Source of the DNA: an uncultured Chlorobiota bacterium
Lineage (GTDB): Bacteria; Bacteroidota; Bacteroidia; Bacteroidales; JAADGE01
Reading direction: 5' to 3'
Length of the DNA: 64,000 nt
Assembly (NCBI GenBank): GCA_947311255.1
Contig: CAMZKL010000016.1
Span: forward strand, 1-64,000
Shown: piece after piece, positions 47,760 to 57,822 of the stretch
Layout: each line of letters opens with the position of its first letter
How positions within the stretch are numbered: position 1 is the stretch's first letter
The notes under the pieces: generated by a model
Databases searched by the model: none
What the model was told of the DNA's origin: nothing
What the model saw: only the letters and a program-made list of their open reading frames with translations
Position numbers and translations under genes: made by a program

Positions 47760-48452
47760 TCATATAATCCCTTCGTCAGCAAAGCTGTAATAGTCTGAAT
47801 AAGAAACAATTACATGGTCAAGTAAAGAAACGTCAATAGTTTTGCAAGCGTCTTTTAATTTTTTTGTAATTGAAATGTCTGAATTGCTGGGTTTTGTATT
47901 GCCGGAAGGATGGTTATGGCAAACAATTATGCTTGATGCTGTTTTTTCAATTGCAGCTTTTAAAATTATTTTTATGTCAATTACTGTCCCTGAAACACCA
48001 CCTGAGCTAATTTTTTTTATTTCCATAATTTTGTTTGCTCTGTTCATTAAAATCAACCAAAATTCTTCGTATGGTAAGTCGCCTAATTTATGTCCAAAAA
48101 TTTGAAAAATGTCTTTGCTATTTCTAATCTTCTTTCTTTCAATTACTTCCGAGATTTTTCTTCTTTTCCCTATTTCAAGTGCAGCAATTATTGAAATTGC
48201 TTTTGCTTCACCAATTCCTTTAAATTTTTGCAGTTCATTAACATTTAGTTTTGCTAAGTTGTTAAGATTATTTTGGGTATCAGATAATATTCTTTTTGAT
48301 AGTTCAACAGCAGATTCTTTTCTATTTCCTGAACCTATTAATATTGCAATTAATTCAGCATCGGATAAACTGTCTATTCCTTTATTTAAAAGTTTTTCTC
48401 TGGGTCTGTCGTCACTTGCCCAATTTTTTATTGAAGTTTTTTTATAGTGCAT
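47760..48452 (-). CDS. radC: RadC-family JAB-domain protein
   Basis: A 230-residue RadC homologue. An N-terminal helix-hairpin-helix region (LAKLNVNELQKFKGIGEAKAISIIAA, about 72-97) is followed by the JAB/MPN metal-site motif HNHPSGNTKPSNSD (about 178-191). The name comes from an old link to DNA repair. The biochemical role is unproven, and the JAMM fold suggests an isopeptidase- or hydrolase-like activity. Length and motif order are normal. Confidence 0.95.
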   Translation of the reverse strand: MHYKKTSIKNWASDDRPREKLLNKGIDSLSDAELIAILIGSGNRKESAVELSKRILSDTQNNLNNLAKLNVNELQKFKGIGEAKAISIIAALEIGKRRKISEVIERKKIRNSKDIFQIFGHKLGDLPYEEFWLILMNRANKIMEIKKISSGGVSGTVIDIKIILKAAIEKTASSIIVCHNHPSGNTKPSNSDISITKKLKDACKTIDVSLLDHVIVSYSDYYSFADEGII

Positions 48453-48713
48453 TAAATGATTTAATAAATTGTAAATATTCTTAATTTGTAAGGTGCAGGT
48501 TTATAGTATGTTATATGTTTGTGGTAAATATATTTAATATTTTATAAGTTTTTTTATGGAATAAATGCATAATTATCATCTCATAGTCAAACAAACATAA
48601 TTAAACAATTAACAAAAGATTTATGAGATTTAATTAACCTAAACCTAAAACTTATTAATCTAAATTAACAAACAAGGAAAACTGAAAAACTACTCTTAAT
48701 TGAGTAGTTTTTT
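48453..48713. other. Intergenic region with an orphan leader-like sequence
   Basis: 261 bp. The stretch around 48620-48680 (TTAACCTAAACCTAAAAC, then repeated AAT/AAC words) looks like the untranslated leader found before Bacteroidota secreted-protein genes. No gene follows on the plus strand; instead the terminator at 48685 begins at once. It may mark a deleted gene. Confidence 0.35.
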
Positions 48714-48716
48714 TTA
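48685..48716. terminator. Bidirectional intrinsic terminator
   Basis: AAAAACTACTC (48685-48695) and GAGTAGTTTTT (48702-48712) form a perfect 11-bp stem with a 6-nt loop and T or A runs on either side. On the minus strand it directly follows the stop codon of the frameshifted TPR gene. Confidence 0.85.
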
Positions 48717-49275
48717 TATTTTTATTCTCATAACTAATACATCATTAACTTGTATAGTGTTTTTTTTCCATTTATCAAATTCTTTTTTTACTTTTATGCC
48801 TACAATATAATCGGATATTTGCATAGTTTTTATTGAATATTTATAAGCATTTTTATAATCTTCTTTTTTCCAAAAAATTTCAGAAAATCTTTGATATGCA
48901 ATTGCAGTATATTTTATTTTATGAGTTTTTAAAGATTCTTTTTCAATTTCGTTACAATAAAATAAACTTGAATCATATTTGAATTCTTTGTAGTAAGAGC
49001 GACTTATAATATCTAAAAAACTAAGTTTCTTCAATGTTTTATTTATTTTTTCAGAAAATGTTATTCCTATTTTAGCATACGATATGGCTTCGAGGTAATT
49101 TTTTTTGTTATTATTTTTTTAAAATATCTAAAAGTAAGTTTGTTTTTATGTCGTAATTTGTGGAATTATTGTAAGAATTTATCAATGAATCAATTTTATA
49201 TTCTTGCGAAAAACTTATTAGAAAATTTAATAAGATATAATAACTTGTTAATATTATTTTAAAAGTAAAATTCAT
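48714..49275 (-). pseudogene. TPR-type exported protein, frameshifted
   Basis: From an ATG at 49275 the minus strand encodes a signal-peptide-like start (MNFTFKIILTSYYILLNF...SQEYKIDSLINSY) that stops at a TAA right after an A7 tract (49114-49120). If that tract had six A, the frame would run on without a stop through NNNKKNYLEAISYAKIGITFSEKINK into the downstream part (49034-48714, SYYKEFKYDSSLFYCNEIEKES, IAYQRFSEIFWKKEDYKNAYKYS). The latter has tetratricopeptide-like helix pairs. The total span is 562 nt, one more than a multiple of three. Such TPRs often precede a LytTR or histidine kinase part, which is absent. It lies 16 nt after the amylase gene. Confidence 0.75.
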
Positions 49276-49291
49276 TTGAGAAATTATGAAG

Positions 49292-51124
49292 TTATTTTTT
49301 AAGTTGAATAATTAATGATGATTTTTTATCTATAGTAATTTTATCAAGATTATAAATCTTTTCTGAAATTATATCTTTTCCACTTGAATAGCCTTTCAAA
49401 ATTTCATTAAAACGTTTGCAGTCAACAGTTCTTTCTTCTAAATTATTATTGTTAAGTAAAATCATAACTGCCTTATTTTCGATATATCTAAAATATACAT
49501 ATACATTATTTTCAGGAACAAAATGTAGAAATTTACCTTTTGTAATAGCTTCATTTGTTTTTCTAAAATCTGCAATTTTTTTTATGTAATTGTAAATTTC
49601 GTTTTGTTCTTTTGTTCTTCCTTCTTTTGTGAAAGCGTTAATTTTATCATTTTTCCATCCTCCCGGAAAATCTGTTCTTATGTGTCCGTGCCCTTTATGT
49701 TCATGCCCAGTTGTAAGAATTTCTGTTCCGTAATAAATCATTGGAATACCTCTGCAAGTTAATAAAAAGGCTAAACCCATTTTCAACTTGTTAATATCTT
49801 CTCCCACGGAAGTGAAATACCTGTCTAAATCATGGTTGTCTAAAAAGATTAGATTATTTCCTGCATTTTTATATAAAAAATCTTGTGCAAGAATGTAGTA
49901 TATTGAAGATAAACCTTCTGTCCAACTGTCACTTTGGTTAAAGGCATCTCTGCTTGCATAATAAAGAGGAAAGTCTGTTGTTGAATTAAGGTTTGAATTA
50001 TAATTGCCGGAAATAGGGCTATTTCCACTGAAATATGCAGTGAAGGCAGGTTTTTGCAACCAAGTTTCTCCTAACAAAGTGAAATCGGGGTATTCCTCAT
50101 GTACTTTTTTTGCCCAGTCAGCCATAAAGTCTTTAAAAGGGTAGGGCTGTGTGTCCATTCTAATTCCGTCTAAATCTGCAAATTCAATCCACCATAAGCT
50201 GTTTTGTATCAGGTAGTTTGCAAGAAAAGGGTTGTGTTGGTTTAAATCAGGCATATGTTCGTCGAACCAACCTTGTGTCATTCTTTTTCTATCGTTTTTT
50301 GATGCGTGAATATCAGAAATTGTACTTCCTCTAAAATTTGAACGATAATCCGGATTTGTATTTGCCCAATTTTTCGTTGGTAAATCTTTCATCCACCAGT
50401 GGTTTATACTGCAATGATTAAATATCATATCCATTATCAACTTCATGTCTTTTTTATGAAGTTCATCTGCAAGTTTTTTGTAATCTTGGTTTGTGCCGAA
50501 ACGTGGGTCTGTTTTATAAAAATTTGTTATTGCATAGCCATGATAAGAATATTTAGGATTATTGTTCTCTATTGTTGGATTTAGCCATAGTGCTGTTATT
50601 CCCAAGTTTTTTATGTAATCTAAATTGTTTATAACTCCTTCAATATCACCACCATGTCTGCCGTTTGGGTCTTCTCTGTTTGTTTTTTCAAGAATCCCGA
50701 CAGCTGTGTCATTTTTAGTGTTTCCATTTGCAAATCTGTCCGGCATTAATAAATAAATGAAATCGGCACTTGAAAAACCTCTTTTTTTGTTTGATTTTTT
50801 TTTCAGCTCATATTTGTGTTTTGTAAGAATTTTACCGTTTGTAAAAATTATGTCAAAAGTACCAGGTTTAGCATCTTTATTTATTTTAATGTCCACAAAT
50901 AAATAATTTGGATTGTCAACTCTATTAACTTTTAGAAGTTTAACTTTATCAGAAATTATTTGCACTTTTGAATCTGTAATTTTTTTGCCGTGAATAAGTA
51001 ATTGCAAATTTGGATTTTTCATTTTTACCCACCAATTTGGCGGTTCAATTTGTTGTATGTAGTTTTCTTGGGCAGAAATAGAAACAGATGCAAATAAAAT
51101 TATTAAAAATATCAGTTTCTTCAT
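49292..51124 (-). CDS. Exported GH13 alpha-amylase (cyclomaltodextrinase/neopullulanase type)
   Basis: A 610-residue enzyme with a signal peptide (MKKLIFLIILFASVSISAQ). An N-terminal cyclomaltodextrinase-type beta domain (about 22-115) precedes the TIM barrel. All four GH13 regions are visible: DMIFNHC (232-238), GIRMDTQPYP (320-329, nucleophile Asp324), LLGETW (acid/base Glu353) and FLDNHD (427-432, Asp432). It hydrolyses alpha-1,4 linkages of malto-oligosaccharides or cyclodextrins. A periplasmic SusA-like role is likely. The SusCD locus of this window is about 7 kb away with unrelated genes between, so a joint role is only possible. Confidence 0.93.
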   Translation of the reverse strand: MKKLIFLIILFASVSISAQENYIQQIEPPNWWVKMKNPNLQLLIHGKKITDSKVQIISDKVKLLKVNRVDNPNYLFVDIKINKDAKPGTFDIIFTNGKILTKHKYELKKKSNKKRGFSSADFIYLLMPDRFANGNTKNDTAVGILEKTNREDPNGRHGGDIEGVINNLDYIKNLGITALWLNPTIENNNPKYSYHGYAITNFYKTDPRFGTNQDYKKLADELHKKDMKLIMDMIFNHCSINHWWMKDLPTKNWANTNPDYRSNFRGSTISDIHASKNDRKRMTQGWFDEHMPDLNQHNPFLANYLIQNSLWWIEFADLDGIRMDTQPYPFKDFMADWAKKVHEEYPDFTLLGETWLQKPAFTAYFSGNSPISGNYNSNLNSTTDFPLYYASRDAFNQSDSWTEGLSSIYYILAQDFLYKNAGNNLIFLDNHDLDRYFTSVGEDINKLKMGLAFLLTCRGIPMIYYGTEILTTGHEHKGHGHIRTDFPGGWKNDKINAFTKEGRTKEQNEIYNYIKKIADFRKTNEAITKGKFLHFVPENNVYVYFRYIENKAVMILLNNNNLEERTVDCKRFNEILKGYSSGKDIISEKIYNLDKITIDKKSSLIIQLKK

Positions 51125-51180
51125 TTTATGTGTTTTTATAGAAAGATTAATTGTTTTTAAAGTAGTTGAAATATTAAGTA

Positions 51181-51501
51181 TTAAACTAAATCTCTAATTT
51201 CAATGAGCATTGATTTAATGTTTTTTAGTTTTTTAATAACTTCAAAATTTTGAATAGTAGAGTTTTTATTTTCTTTAAGTTTTAGCTTAGCCCCTTCTAG
51301 AGTTAATCTTTTTTCTTTTACAAGGTGGTAAATTAAATGTAAGTTGTTAACATCTTCCAGAGTGAATAGTCTGTTTCCTTTTTTGTTTCTTTTTGGTTTT
51401 AAAATACTGAATTCATTTTCCCAATATCTTATAAGAGAAACGTTTACATTGAACATTTCAGCAATCTCGCCAATTGTGTAGTATAATTTTGTTAATTTCA
51501 T
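51181..51501 (-). CDS. MerR-family transcriptional regulator
   Basis: A 106-residue regulator with an N-terminal winged helix-turn-helix: YYTIGEIAEMFNVNVSLIRYWENEF (about 7-31) followed by the wing KPKRNKKGNRLFTLEDVNNL and a short coiled-coil helix. No effector-binding domain is present, so it belongs to the minimal MerR proteins common in Bacteroidota. Its target is unknown. Confidence 0.9.
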   Translation of the reverse strand: MKLTKLYYTIGEIAEMFNVNVSLIRYWENEFSILKPKRNKKGNRLFTLEDVNNLHLIYHLVKEKRLTLEGAKLKLKENKNSTIQNFEVIKKLKNIKSMLIEIRDLV

Positions 51502-51606
51502 TATAAGATTATTTTAATTTTTATATTACAAAATTATTGAAATATACAGGAAATAATTCAACATTATTTTTTTACAAATTTATTTAAATTTTTTTAAGAA
51601 TAAAAA

Positions 51607-52284
51607 TTAGTCATCTAATAAATCCGGTCTTAGTTTTTGAGTTTTTTCTTCTGCTTGTTGCATTTTCCAATTATCAATTTTTTTAAAGTTACCTGAAAGT
51701 AAAACATCGGGAACTTTAAGTCCTTTATATTCAGAAGGTCTTGTATAAACAGGAGGTGCTAATAGATTGTCTTGAAAAGAATCTGAGAGGGCAGATGTTT
51801 CATCAGAAATTGCACCAGGAATTAATCTTACAATACTGTCAATAATTACTGCTGCTGCCAACTCACCACCTGTTAGCACATAATCTCCAATAGAAATTTC
51901 TTTTGTAATGTATTGATCTCTAATTCTTTGGTCAATTCCTTTATAATGTCCGCAGAGTATTAAGATATTTTTAAAAGATGAAAATTTATTTGCAGTTTTC
52001 TGGTTAAATTTTTCTCCATCAGGCGAAGTGTAAATTATTTCATCATAATTTCTTTGAGATTTTAAATATGAAATTGCATTATCAACAGGTTCAATCATCA
52101 TAACCATTCCAGCTTCGCCACCAAACGCATAATCGTCAACTTTTTTGTGTTTGTCTGTTGTAAAGTTTCTTAAATTATGTATATGTATTTCTGCGAGTCC
52201 TTTTTCTTGCACTCTTTTTACAATTGAATGTTGCAGAGGGCTATCTAATAATTCCGGGAGGACTGTTAATATATCTATTCGCAT
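51607..52284 (-). CDS. trmD: tRNA (guanine-N1)-methyltransferase
   Basis: A 225-residue SPOUT methyltransferase that makes m1G37 in tRNAs with a G36, preventing +1 frameshifts. [21 protein letters not shown] opens the protein. The trefoil-knot SAM site includes [12 protein letters not shown] (about 117-128) and [16 protein letters not shown] (about 135-150). The length is typical. It is not with rpsP-rimM-rplS as in many bacteria. It is followed by the MerR gene and preceded by the CPBP gene on the same strand. Confidence 0.96.
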   Translation of the reverse strand: MRIDILTVLPELLDSPLQHSIVKRVQEKGLAEIHIHNLRNFTTDKHKKVDDYAFGGEAGMVMMIEPVDNAISYLKSQRNYDEIIYTSPDGEKFNQKTANKFSSFKNILILCGHYKGIDQRIRDQYITKEISIGDYVLTGGELAAAVIIDSIVRLIPGAISDETSALSDSFQDNLLAPPVYTRPSEYKGLKVPDVLLSGNFKKIDNWKMQQAEEKTQKLRPDLLDD

Positions 52285-52346
52285 TTTTGCTGTTTTAAAA
52301 AATGTTAAGTTTCAAATTTCGTCAAATATATGCTTTGCAATTAAAT

Positions 52347-53285
52347 TTATCCGTAATAATGTTGCAATATAGCCCCAATTTCCATAAAATATGCTATTCC
52401 AACATGAATAATTATTCCTCCAAAAATATTTCTTTTTGCTAATGCGTGAACACCCAAAATAAAACCGCCAAAAAAAGAACTAATTGCTTCGCCGGCAGGT
52501 TTTCCAAAATGAATAATTACATATGCTGCTGCCATTGGGAGCACTGCTTCTCTTCCCAAAACTCTTGACATCCCAATAACTAATGCTCCTCTGAACATAA
52601 GCTCTACACTAATGAAATCTGTTCCGTATGCAAGTTCAAAAATGCCAATTGTTTGTAATTGACTTAATCCAAATACAGGATCTCTATTCCAAAATTTATA
52701 TTGAGGATAAGATTGCTGAAAATCAGCTTGAAAAGATGCTAATGCAATTAATGGAATCATAAGTATTAACATTAAAAGGAAAGGTCTGTAATTCATACCT
52801 TTGTATCTTAATCCATATAAATGTTTATCTTTTTTATCGTAATATGATTTAACTGCAAAGAAAATAATTAAAAAAGGAATAATTCTTTTAAGTTCTTCCA
52901 TTATTCTTATAGAAAAAAATCTTTCTCCTCCTTTAAATTGTGTAAAGTCAAAAAATGAACGATATTGCCAAAAAGCTATAAAAACACCAAATGTTCCAAA
53001 AAAGATTAAACTTTTTACCCAAAACTCTGTTTGTTTTAGTTTGTGTTGTTGTTTTTTTATGAAAAGTACAGGAATTATTACTGCATAATAAGGTGTTATG
53101 TAAAATAATGGATAAGCCCAAAAACCACTTAACTTTCCATAGTTTTTGTCAACATAGCTATCTTCAAAGTCATATTTGTAGTTAAGGTATAGTGCGATAG
53201 CAAGAAAAAGAAAAGTATATAAATAAGCATAAATATTAAAATCTTTTTTCAGGAAATCTCTTATTTCTATAATAATTTCTTTCAT
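52347..53285 (-). CDS. CPBP-family intramembrane protease-like protein
   Basis: A 312-residue protein with about eight membrane helices. The CPBP (Abi/Rce1-like) region is near 225-300. Motif 1 reads VELMFRG where the family has EExxxR, so the first Glu is Val. Motif 2 is YVIIH and motif 3 IIHVGIA, with Ala where Asn or a similar residue is usual. With the first Glu missing, catalytic activity is doubtful. The role may be structural or a non-peptidase membrane function. Confidence 0.8.
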   Translation of the reverse strand: MKEIIIEIRDFLKKDFNIYAYLYTFLFLAIALYLNYKYDFEDSYVDKNYGKLSGFWAYPLFYITPYYAVIIPVLFIKKQQHKLKQTEFWVKSLIFFGTFGVFIAFWQYRSFFDFTQFKGGERFFSIRIMEELKRIIPFLIIFFAVKSYYDKKDKHLYGLRYKGMNYRPFLLMLILMIPLIALASFQADFQQSYPQYKFWNRDPVFGLSQLQTIGIFELAYGTDFISVELMFRGALVIGMSRVLGREAVLPMAAAYVIIHFGKPAGEAISSFFGGFILGVHALAKRNIFGGIIIHVGIAYFMEIGAILQHYYG

Positions 53286-53599
53286 TTTTAGTTCAGTTTT
53301 TAAAGAATTGCCGAAAATAGATAAAAAAAACTAAAATATTTTTTTCATTTCAAACTTTATCATTATACTTGCAATATATTTGAAACGAATTTCAGTTTCA
53401 TCCTGAATTTAATCACTTAATCATATTTAAAGAATTGAATACATACGATAATATCGTAATTTCAATATTTATATATTCTTCAAACTATATTCTATAAAAA
53501 AATATCCAAGTTGAAAATTGATATACAAACTACTATATAATAAATCTACAATAAATATATATTACTAAGAAAACTAATTAAATAATTAAAAAAATATAA
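53286..53599 (+). promoter_or_regulatory. Long AT-rich leader of rho
   Basis: 314 bp before rho with no gene. TATATTTG (53375-53382) fits TAnnTTTG but no TTTG lies 19 nt upstream. If used, it would give a leader of over 200 nt, in keeping with Rho autoregulation seen in other bacteria (inference). A small TGAAAC/GTTTCA hairpin follows it. Confidence 0.4.
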
Positions 53600-55342
53600 A
53601 TGTACGACATTTTAGAACTTCAAAAAATGAAGGTTCTTGACTTGCGTGAAATAGCAAAAGGACTTGACATTAAAAAAATTGACAAATTTAAAAAACAAGA
53701 CTTGATTTATGAAATCTTAGATCAAGCCGCAATTAAAGGGAATCAACCCTCTGCTAAAAAAAATGAAGAAAGAAAAACTAATACTAGAAAGCCTGTAAAA
53801 CCAAAAAAACAGCCGCAGAAAGTAAATAAAAGTTTTCAGAAAAAAGAGAACATAACAGAACATAAAAAAAATCTTAAGATTGAAAAAACTTCTGAAAAAA
53901 AAACACCAATTAAGCAGAAACTTCTTGATAATAAAAAAGAAGTAAAAACTTCATCTCCTATCCAACAAAAACAAAGGAAACCTGTAGAAAGGCGAACTGA
54001 TGAGAAAAAAACGGAGAATAAACAACACGAAAAGAAAAAAGAACACAAAACTTTTGAAAAAAAACAAGATAATAAACCTGAGAATAAATTTCAAGATAAA
54101 AAAAACGAAAATAAGCCAGAAAACAGGCATGTTAAGAAAGATAATAATGCAAATCAAAATAATAAGCATAAAAAACATCCAGACAATAATAGAAACAAAA
54201 GTTTTAATCCAAAACACGAGTTTGATGCAATTATTCAAAGTTCAGGTGTTTTAGAAATTATGCCTGACGGATATGGCTTTTTAAGATCGGCAGACTATAA
54301 TTATTTTAATTCACCTGACGATATTTATGTTTCGCAATCCCAAATTAAACTTTTTGGTTTAAAAACAGGAGATACTGTAAAAGGTCAAATAAGACCTCCA
54401 AAAGACAGCGAAAAATATTTCCCTCTTATAAAAGTTGACGGTATAAACGGAAGAAAACCAGAGAATATTAGAGATAGAATTCATTTTAAACACCTTACAC
54501 CACTTTTCCCAGATGAAAAGTTTAATATAACAGCTAATAAACCTTCACTCTCAGCTAGAGTAATAGATTTATTCTCACCTATAGGAAAAGGGCAAAGAGG
54601 ATTAATTGTTGCTCAACCAAAAACAGGAAAAACTGTTTTGCTTAAAGAAATTGCAAATGCAATTGCTAATAATCATCCTGAGGTATATATGATTGTTCTA
54701 CTTATAGATGAACGTCCAGAGGAGGTTACAGACATGGAGCGAAGTGTAAATGCAGAAGTTGTTGCTTCAACCTTTGATGAACCGGCAGACAGGCATGTGA
54801 AAGTTTCTGAAATGGTAATTCACAAAGCAAAAAGATTAGTGGAATCCGGACATGATGTTGTTATTCTTTTAGACTCAATTACCAGATTAGCAAGAGCATA
54901 CAATACTGTCTCTCCATCTTCCGGGAAAGTTCTATCGGGTGGGGTAGAAGCAAGTGCATTGCATAAACCTAAAAGATTTTTTGGGGCAGCCAGAAATATT
55001 GAAAATGGAGGTTCTTTAACAATTATTGCAACTGCTTTGATTGATACAGGTTCAAAAATGGATGAAGTTATTTTTGAAGAATTTAAAGGAACAGGAAATA
55101 TGGAACTTCAATTAGACCGAAATTTATCAAATAAAAGAATATATCCTGCTGTTAATATTACAGCTTCAGGTACAAGAAGAGAAGATCTTTTATTTGGAAA
55201 AGATTTACTTAGTAAAATGTATATTCTAAGAAAATATTTAGCAGATATGAACCCTGTTGAAGCTATGGAATTTATGAAAGAAAGATTAATGAGAACTAGA
55301 AGCAATGAAGAGTTTATTATTTCAATGACTTCTGGAGATTAA
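53600..55342 (+). CDS. rho: Transcription termination factor Rho
   Basis: A 580-residue hexameric RNA helicase that terminates transcription. The Rho N-terminal helical domain is at 1-48. A Lys/Asn/Glu/Gln-rich, low-complexity insert runs from about 50 to 205. The cold-shock-like RNA-binding domain is at about 210-285 ([19 protein letters not shown]). The ATPase core is at about 300-570 with Walker A in [28 protein letters not shown] and the Q/R-loop region [21 protein letters not shown]. The long insert is usual in Bacteroidota; that of Bacteroides thetaiotaomicron Rho has been reported to drive condensate formation. A strong terminator follows at 55363. Confidence 0.97.
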   Translation: MYDILELQKMKVLDLREIAKGLDIKKIDKFKKQDLIYEILDQAAIKGNQPSAKKNEERKTNTRKPVKPKKQPQKVNKSFQKKENITEHKKNLKIEKTSEKKTPIKQKLLDNKKEVKTSSPIQQKQRKPVERRTDEKKTENKQHEKKKEHKTFEKKQDNKPENKFQDKKNENKPENRHVKKDNNANQNNKHKKHPDNNRNKSFNPKHEFDAIIQSSGVLEIMPDGYGFLRSADYNYFNSPDDIYVSQSQIKLFGLKTGDTVKGQIRPPKDSEKYFPLIKVDGINGRKPENIRDRIHFKHLTPLFPDEKFNITANKPSLSARVIDLFSPIGKGQRGLIVAQPKTGKTVLLKEIANAIANNHPEVYMIVLLIDERPEEVTDMERSVNAEVVASTFDEPADRHVKVSEMVIHKAKRLVESGHDVVILLDSITRLARAYNTVSPSSGKVLSGGVEASALHKPKRFFGAARNIENGGSLTIIATALIDTGSKMDEVIFEEFKGTGNMELQLDRNLSNKRIYPAVNITASGTRREDLLFGKDLLSKMYILRKYLADMNPVEAMEFMKERLMRTRSNEEFIISMTSGD

Positions 55343-55362
55343 GGCTTAATATTTGTATAATG

Positions 55363-55409
55363 AAATGCACTTGACCATAACAAATTGGTTAAGTGCATTT
55401 TTTTTTCTT
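55363..55409 (+). terminator. Intrinsic terminator of rho
   Basis: AAATGCACTTGACC (55363-55376) pairs with GGTTAAGTGCATTT (55387-55400), with one G-T wobble and a 10-nt loop. A long T run follows. Confidence 0.92.
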
Positions 55410-55437
55410 AAAATCTATTTATATCTAAATTTTATTA

Positions 55438-57822
55438 ATGAATAAGTTTTTTTTAGTATTTTTCTTTTTTCTTTTTTCTTTAAAATCATTTTCACAACAA
55501 GTTTTTGTTGTTGATGAAAATATGAAACCAATTGAGCACGTTGTTATTTATAACGATTTTCATTCTGTTTTTACAAATTTTATGGGAAAAGCTGATGTAA
55601 GTGAATTTGTTGATAATAAGATAATTATATTTAAACATACTTCTTATAAAGATATTCATATTTCATATGAAGAAATTAAAAATAACAATTTTACTATTAA
55701 ATTAACAGAAAGCACACTAAATCTCAATGAAGTTGTGATTTCTGCAAACAGTTGGGAACAAAATAAAAATGAAGTCCCTAACAGAATTAATGTAATTTCA
55801 AAAAAAGTAATAGCATTTAATAATTCTCAAACAACTGCAGATTTATTGAAAACGTCTGGCGAAGTTTTTATTCAAAAAAGTCAACTTGGAGGAGGAAGCC
55901 CCATGATTAGAGGCTTTTCCGCAAACAGAGTGTTGCTTGTCGTTGATGGAGTAAGAATGAATAATGCAATATTTAGAAGTGGGAACTTACAAAACGTTAT
56001 TTCATTAGATGCAAACTGCATTGAAAACTCCGAAATTATTTTTGGACCTGGTTCAGTTGTATATGGTAGTGATGCTCTTGGCGGTGTAATGGATTTTCAT
56101 ACTTTAAAACCAAGTTTCTCAAAGCATGATAGCCTTAAATTTTCAGGGAATGCAATGATGAGATTTTCATCAGCAAATAATGAAAAAACAGGGCATATTG
56201 ATTTTAATATAAGTAGAAAAAAAATTTCAAGTATTACAAGTTTCTCATACAGTAATTTTGATGATTTAAAAATGGGAAATATTGGAAATGAAGAATATAA
56301 AAGAACAGAATATGTTGAAACAACAGAAGGTATTGATGTTGTTGTGAAAAATACGAATGGAAATATTCAAAAATTTTCAGGATATAATCAAATTAATTTA
56401 ATGCAGAAAGTTAGTTTTAAACCCACTAAGTTTTGGAACTTAACTTATGGTTTCCATTATTCAAAGACTTCTAATGTTCCTCGCTATGATAGGCTTTTGC
56501 AATATAGCAAAGGTAAATTAAAATACGCAGAATGGTTCTATGGACCACAACAATGGATGATGAATAATTTTACTTTTAAAAAAACAAAAGAAACAGTATT
56601 GTTTTCAAAAGCAAAATTAGTATTAGCACAACAAGATTATTCTGAAAGCAGACATGACCGGAAATTTGGCAATGCAGAAATAAGAAAAAGATATGAAAAT
56701 GTTAAGGCTTTTTCAGCAAATCTTGATTTTGAAAAGAAACTTAAAAATAAATTATATCTTTTTTATGGGACAGAATTTGTTTTAAATAAAGTCTATTCAA
56801 TAGGAAAAAAAGTTAATATTAATGATGGTACTGAAACAATTGTTGCAAGTCGTTACCCAAATAATTCTACTTATTCGAGCTTTGCTTCTTATATTTCTTT
56901 TAAGAAAAATATTACAAAAAAAATAACTTTTAGTAGTGGAATAAGATATAATAGAATTTATGCTTATGCAAAATTAGATACAGTATTTTATGATTTTCCT
57001 TTTCAGGCAATAGATTTAAATTTAGGTGCTTTTAACGGAAGTGCCGGTTTTGTTTTCAGACCAGATACTTGGCAAATAAGTGTTAATTTATCTTCCGGAT
57101 TCAGAGCTCCAAATATAGATGATATGGCAAAAGTTTTTGATTCTGAACCTGGAAGTGTTATTGTGCCTAATGATGATTTAAAACCGGAACTTGCATATAA
57201 TACAGATTTTGGAATTGTAAAAATAATAAATAATAAGATTAAAATTGATGTTACAGTATTTTATACTTTCTTGAATAATGCACTAATTAGGAAAGACTTT
57301 ACTTTTAATGGACAAGACTCAATTTTATATGACGCAGAAATGAGCAAAGTTCAAGCCATTGTTAATGCTGATAATGCAATTATTTATGGTTTTCAAATTT
57401 CATTAAAAGCAGAATTAATTAATAATCTTAATTTATCTTCAAATTATACTTTTACAAAAGGCTTTGATTCTGAAAATAAACCATTAAGACATGTAGCTCC
57501 GGCATTTGGAACTACACATTTAATATTTCAGAAAAATAGATTTAAATTTGATTTGTATTCCGAATATAATACTCAAATTTCGGCTGATAATTTAGCTGAA
57601 TCTGAAAAAAATAAAAAATATATGTATGCTATTGATAATAAGGGTTATCCATATTCTCCTTCTTGGTGCACTTTTAATATAAATTCTTCATGGAAAATAA
57701 ATAAAACTTTTACTATAAAAGCCGCTGTTGAAAATATTCTGGACTATAGATACCGTCCATATTCTTCCGGAATTGTTGCAGCGGGTAGAAATTTTGTTTT
57801 TTCATTGAGGCTTAATTTTTGA
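55438..57822 (+). CDS. TonB-dependent outer-membrane receptor
   Basis: A 794-residue receptor with a signal peptide and a short carboxypeptidase-regulatory-like N-terminal domain (about 20-85). The plug is at about 105-220 (NSQTTADLLKTSGEVFIQ, SPMIRGFSANRVLLVVDGVRMNN, GSVVYGSDALGG). A 22-strand barrel follows and ends in the aromatic NFVFSLRLNF. It has the single-plug architecture of siderophore, heme or vitamin receptors rather than SusC. Plug residues resemble heme/haemoglobin-type receptors, but no ligand can be read from sequence. Its last 21 bp overlap the converging MFS transporter gene; the stop is TGA. Confidence 0.93.
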   Translation: MNKFFLVFFFFLFSLKSFSQQVFVVDENMKPIEHVVIYNDFHSVFTNFMGKADVSEFVDNKIIIFKHTSYKDIHISYEEIKNNNFTIKLTESTLNLNEVVISANSWEQNKNEVPNRINVISKKVIAFNNSQTTADLLKTSGEVFIQKSQLGGGSPMIRGFSANRVLLVVDGVRMNNAIFRSGNLQNVISLDANCIENSEIIFGPGSVVYGSDALGGVMDFHTLKPSFSKHDSLKFSGNAMMRFSSANNEKTGHIDFNISRKKISSITSFSYSNFDDLKMGNIGNEEYKRTEYVETTEGIDVVVKNTNGNIQKFSGYNQINLMQKVSFKPTKFWNLTYGFHYSKTSNVPRYDRLLQYSKGKLKYAEWFYGPQQWMMNNFTFKKTKETVLFSKAKLVLAQQDYSESRHDRKFGNAEIRKRYENVKAFSANLDFEKKLKNKLYLFYGTEFVLNKVYSIGKKVNINDGTETIVASRYPNNSTYSSFASYISFKKNITKKITFSSGIRYNRIYAYAKLDTVFYDFPFQAIDLNLGAFNGSAGFVFRPDTWQISVNLSSGFRAPNIDDMAKVFDSEPGSVIVPNDDLKPELAYNTDFGIVKIINNKIKIDVTVFYTFLNNALIRKDFTFNGQDSILYDAEMSKVQAIVNADNAIIYGFQISLKAELINNLNLSSNYTFTKGFDSENKPLRHVAPAFGTTHLIFQKNRFKFDLYSEYNTQISADNLAESEKNKKYMYAIDNKGYPYSPSWCTFNINSSWKINKTFTIKAAVENILDYRYRPYSSGIVAAGRNFVFSLRLNF

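Noticed and set aside
53286..53599. Riboswitch or tRNA in the rho leader
   Set aside because: No cloverleaf, T-loop consensus or known aptamer pattern was seen; the region is simple AT-rich DNA with one small hairpin.
57802..57822. Frameshift or misannotation at the overlapping ends of the TonB receptor and the MFS gene
   Set aside because: Both C-termini look complete (aromatic barrel end; Lys-rich tail). A 21-bp convergent overlap is plausible.
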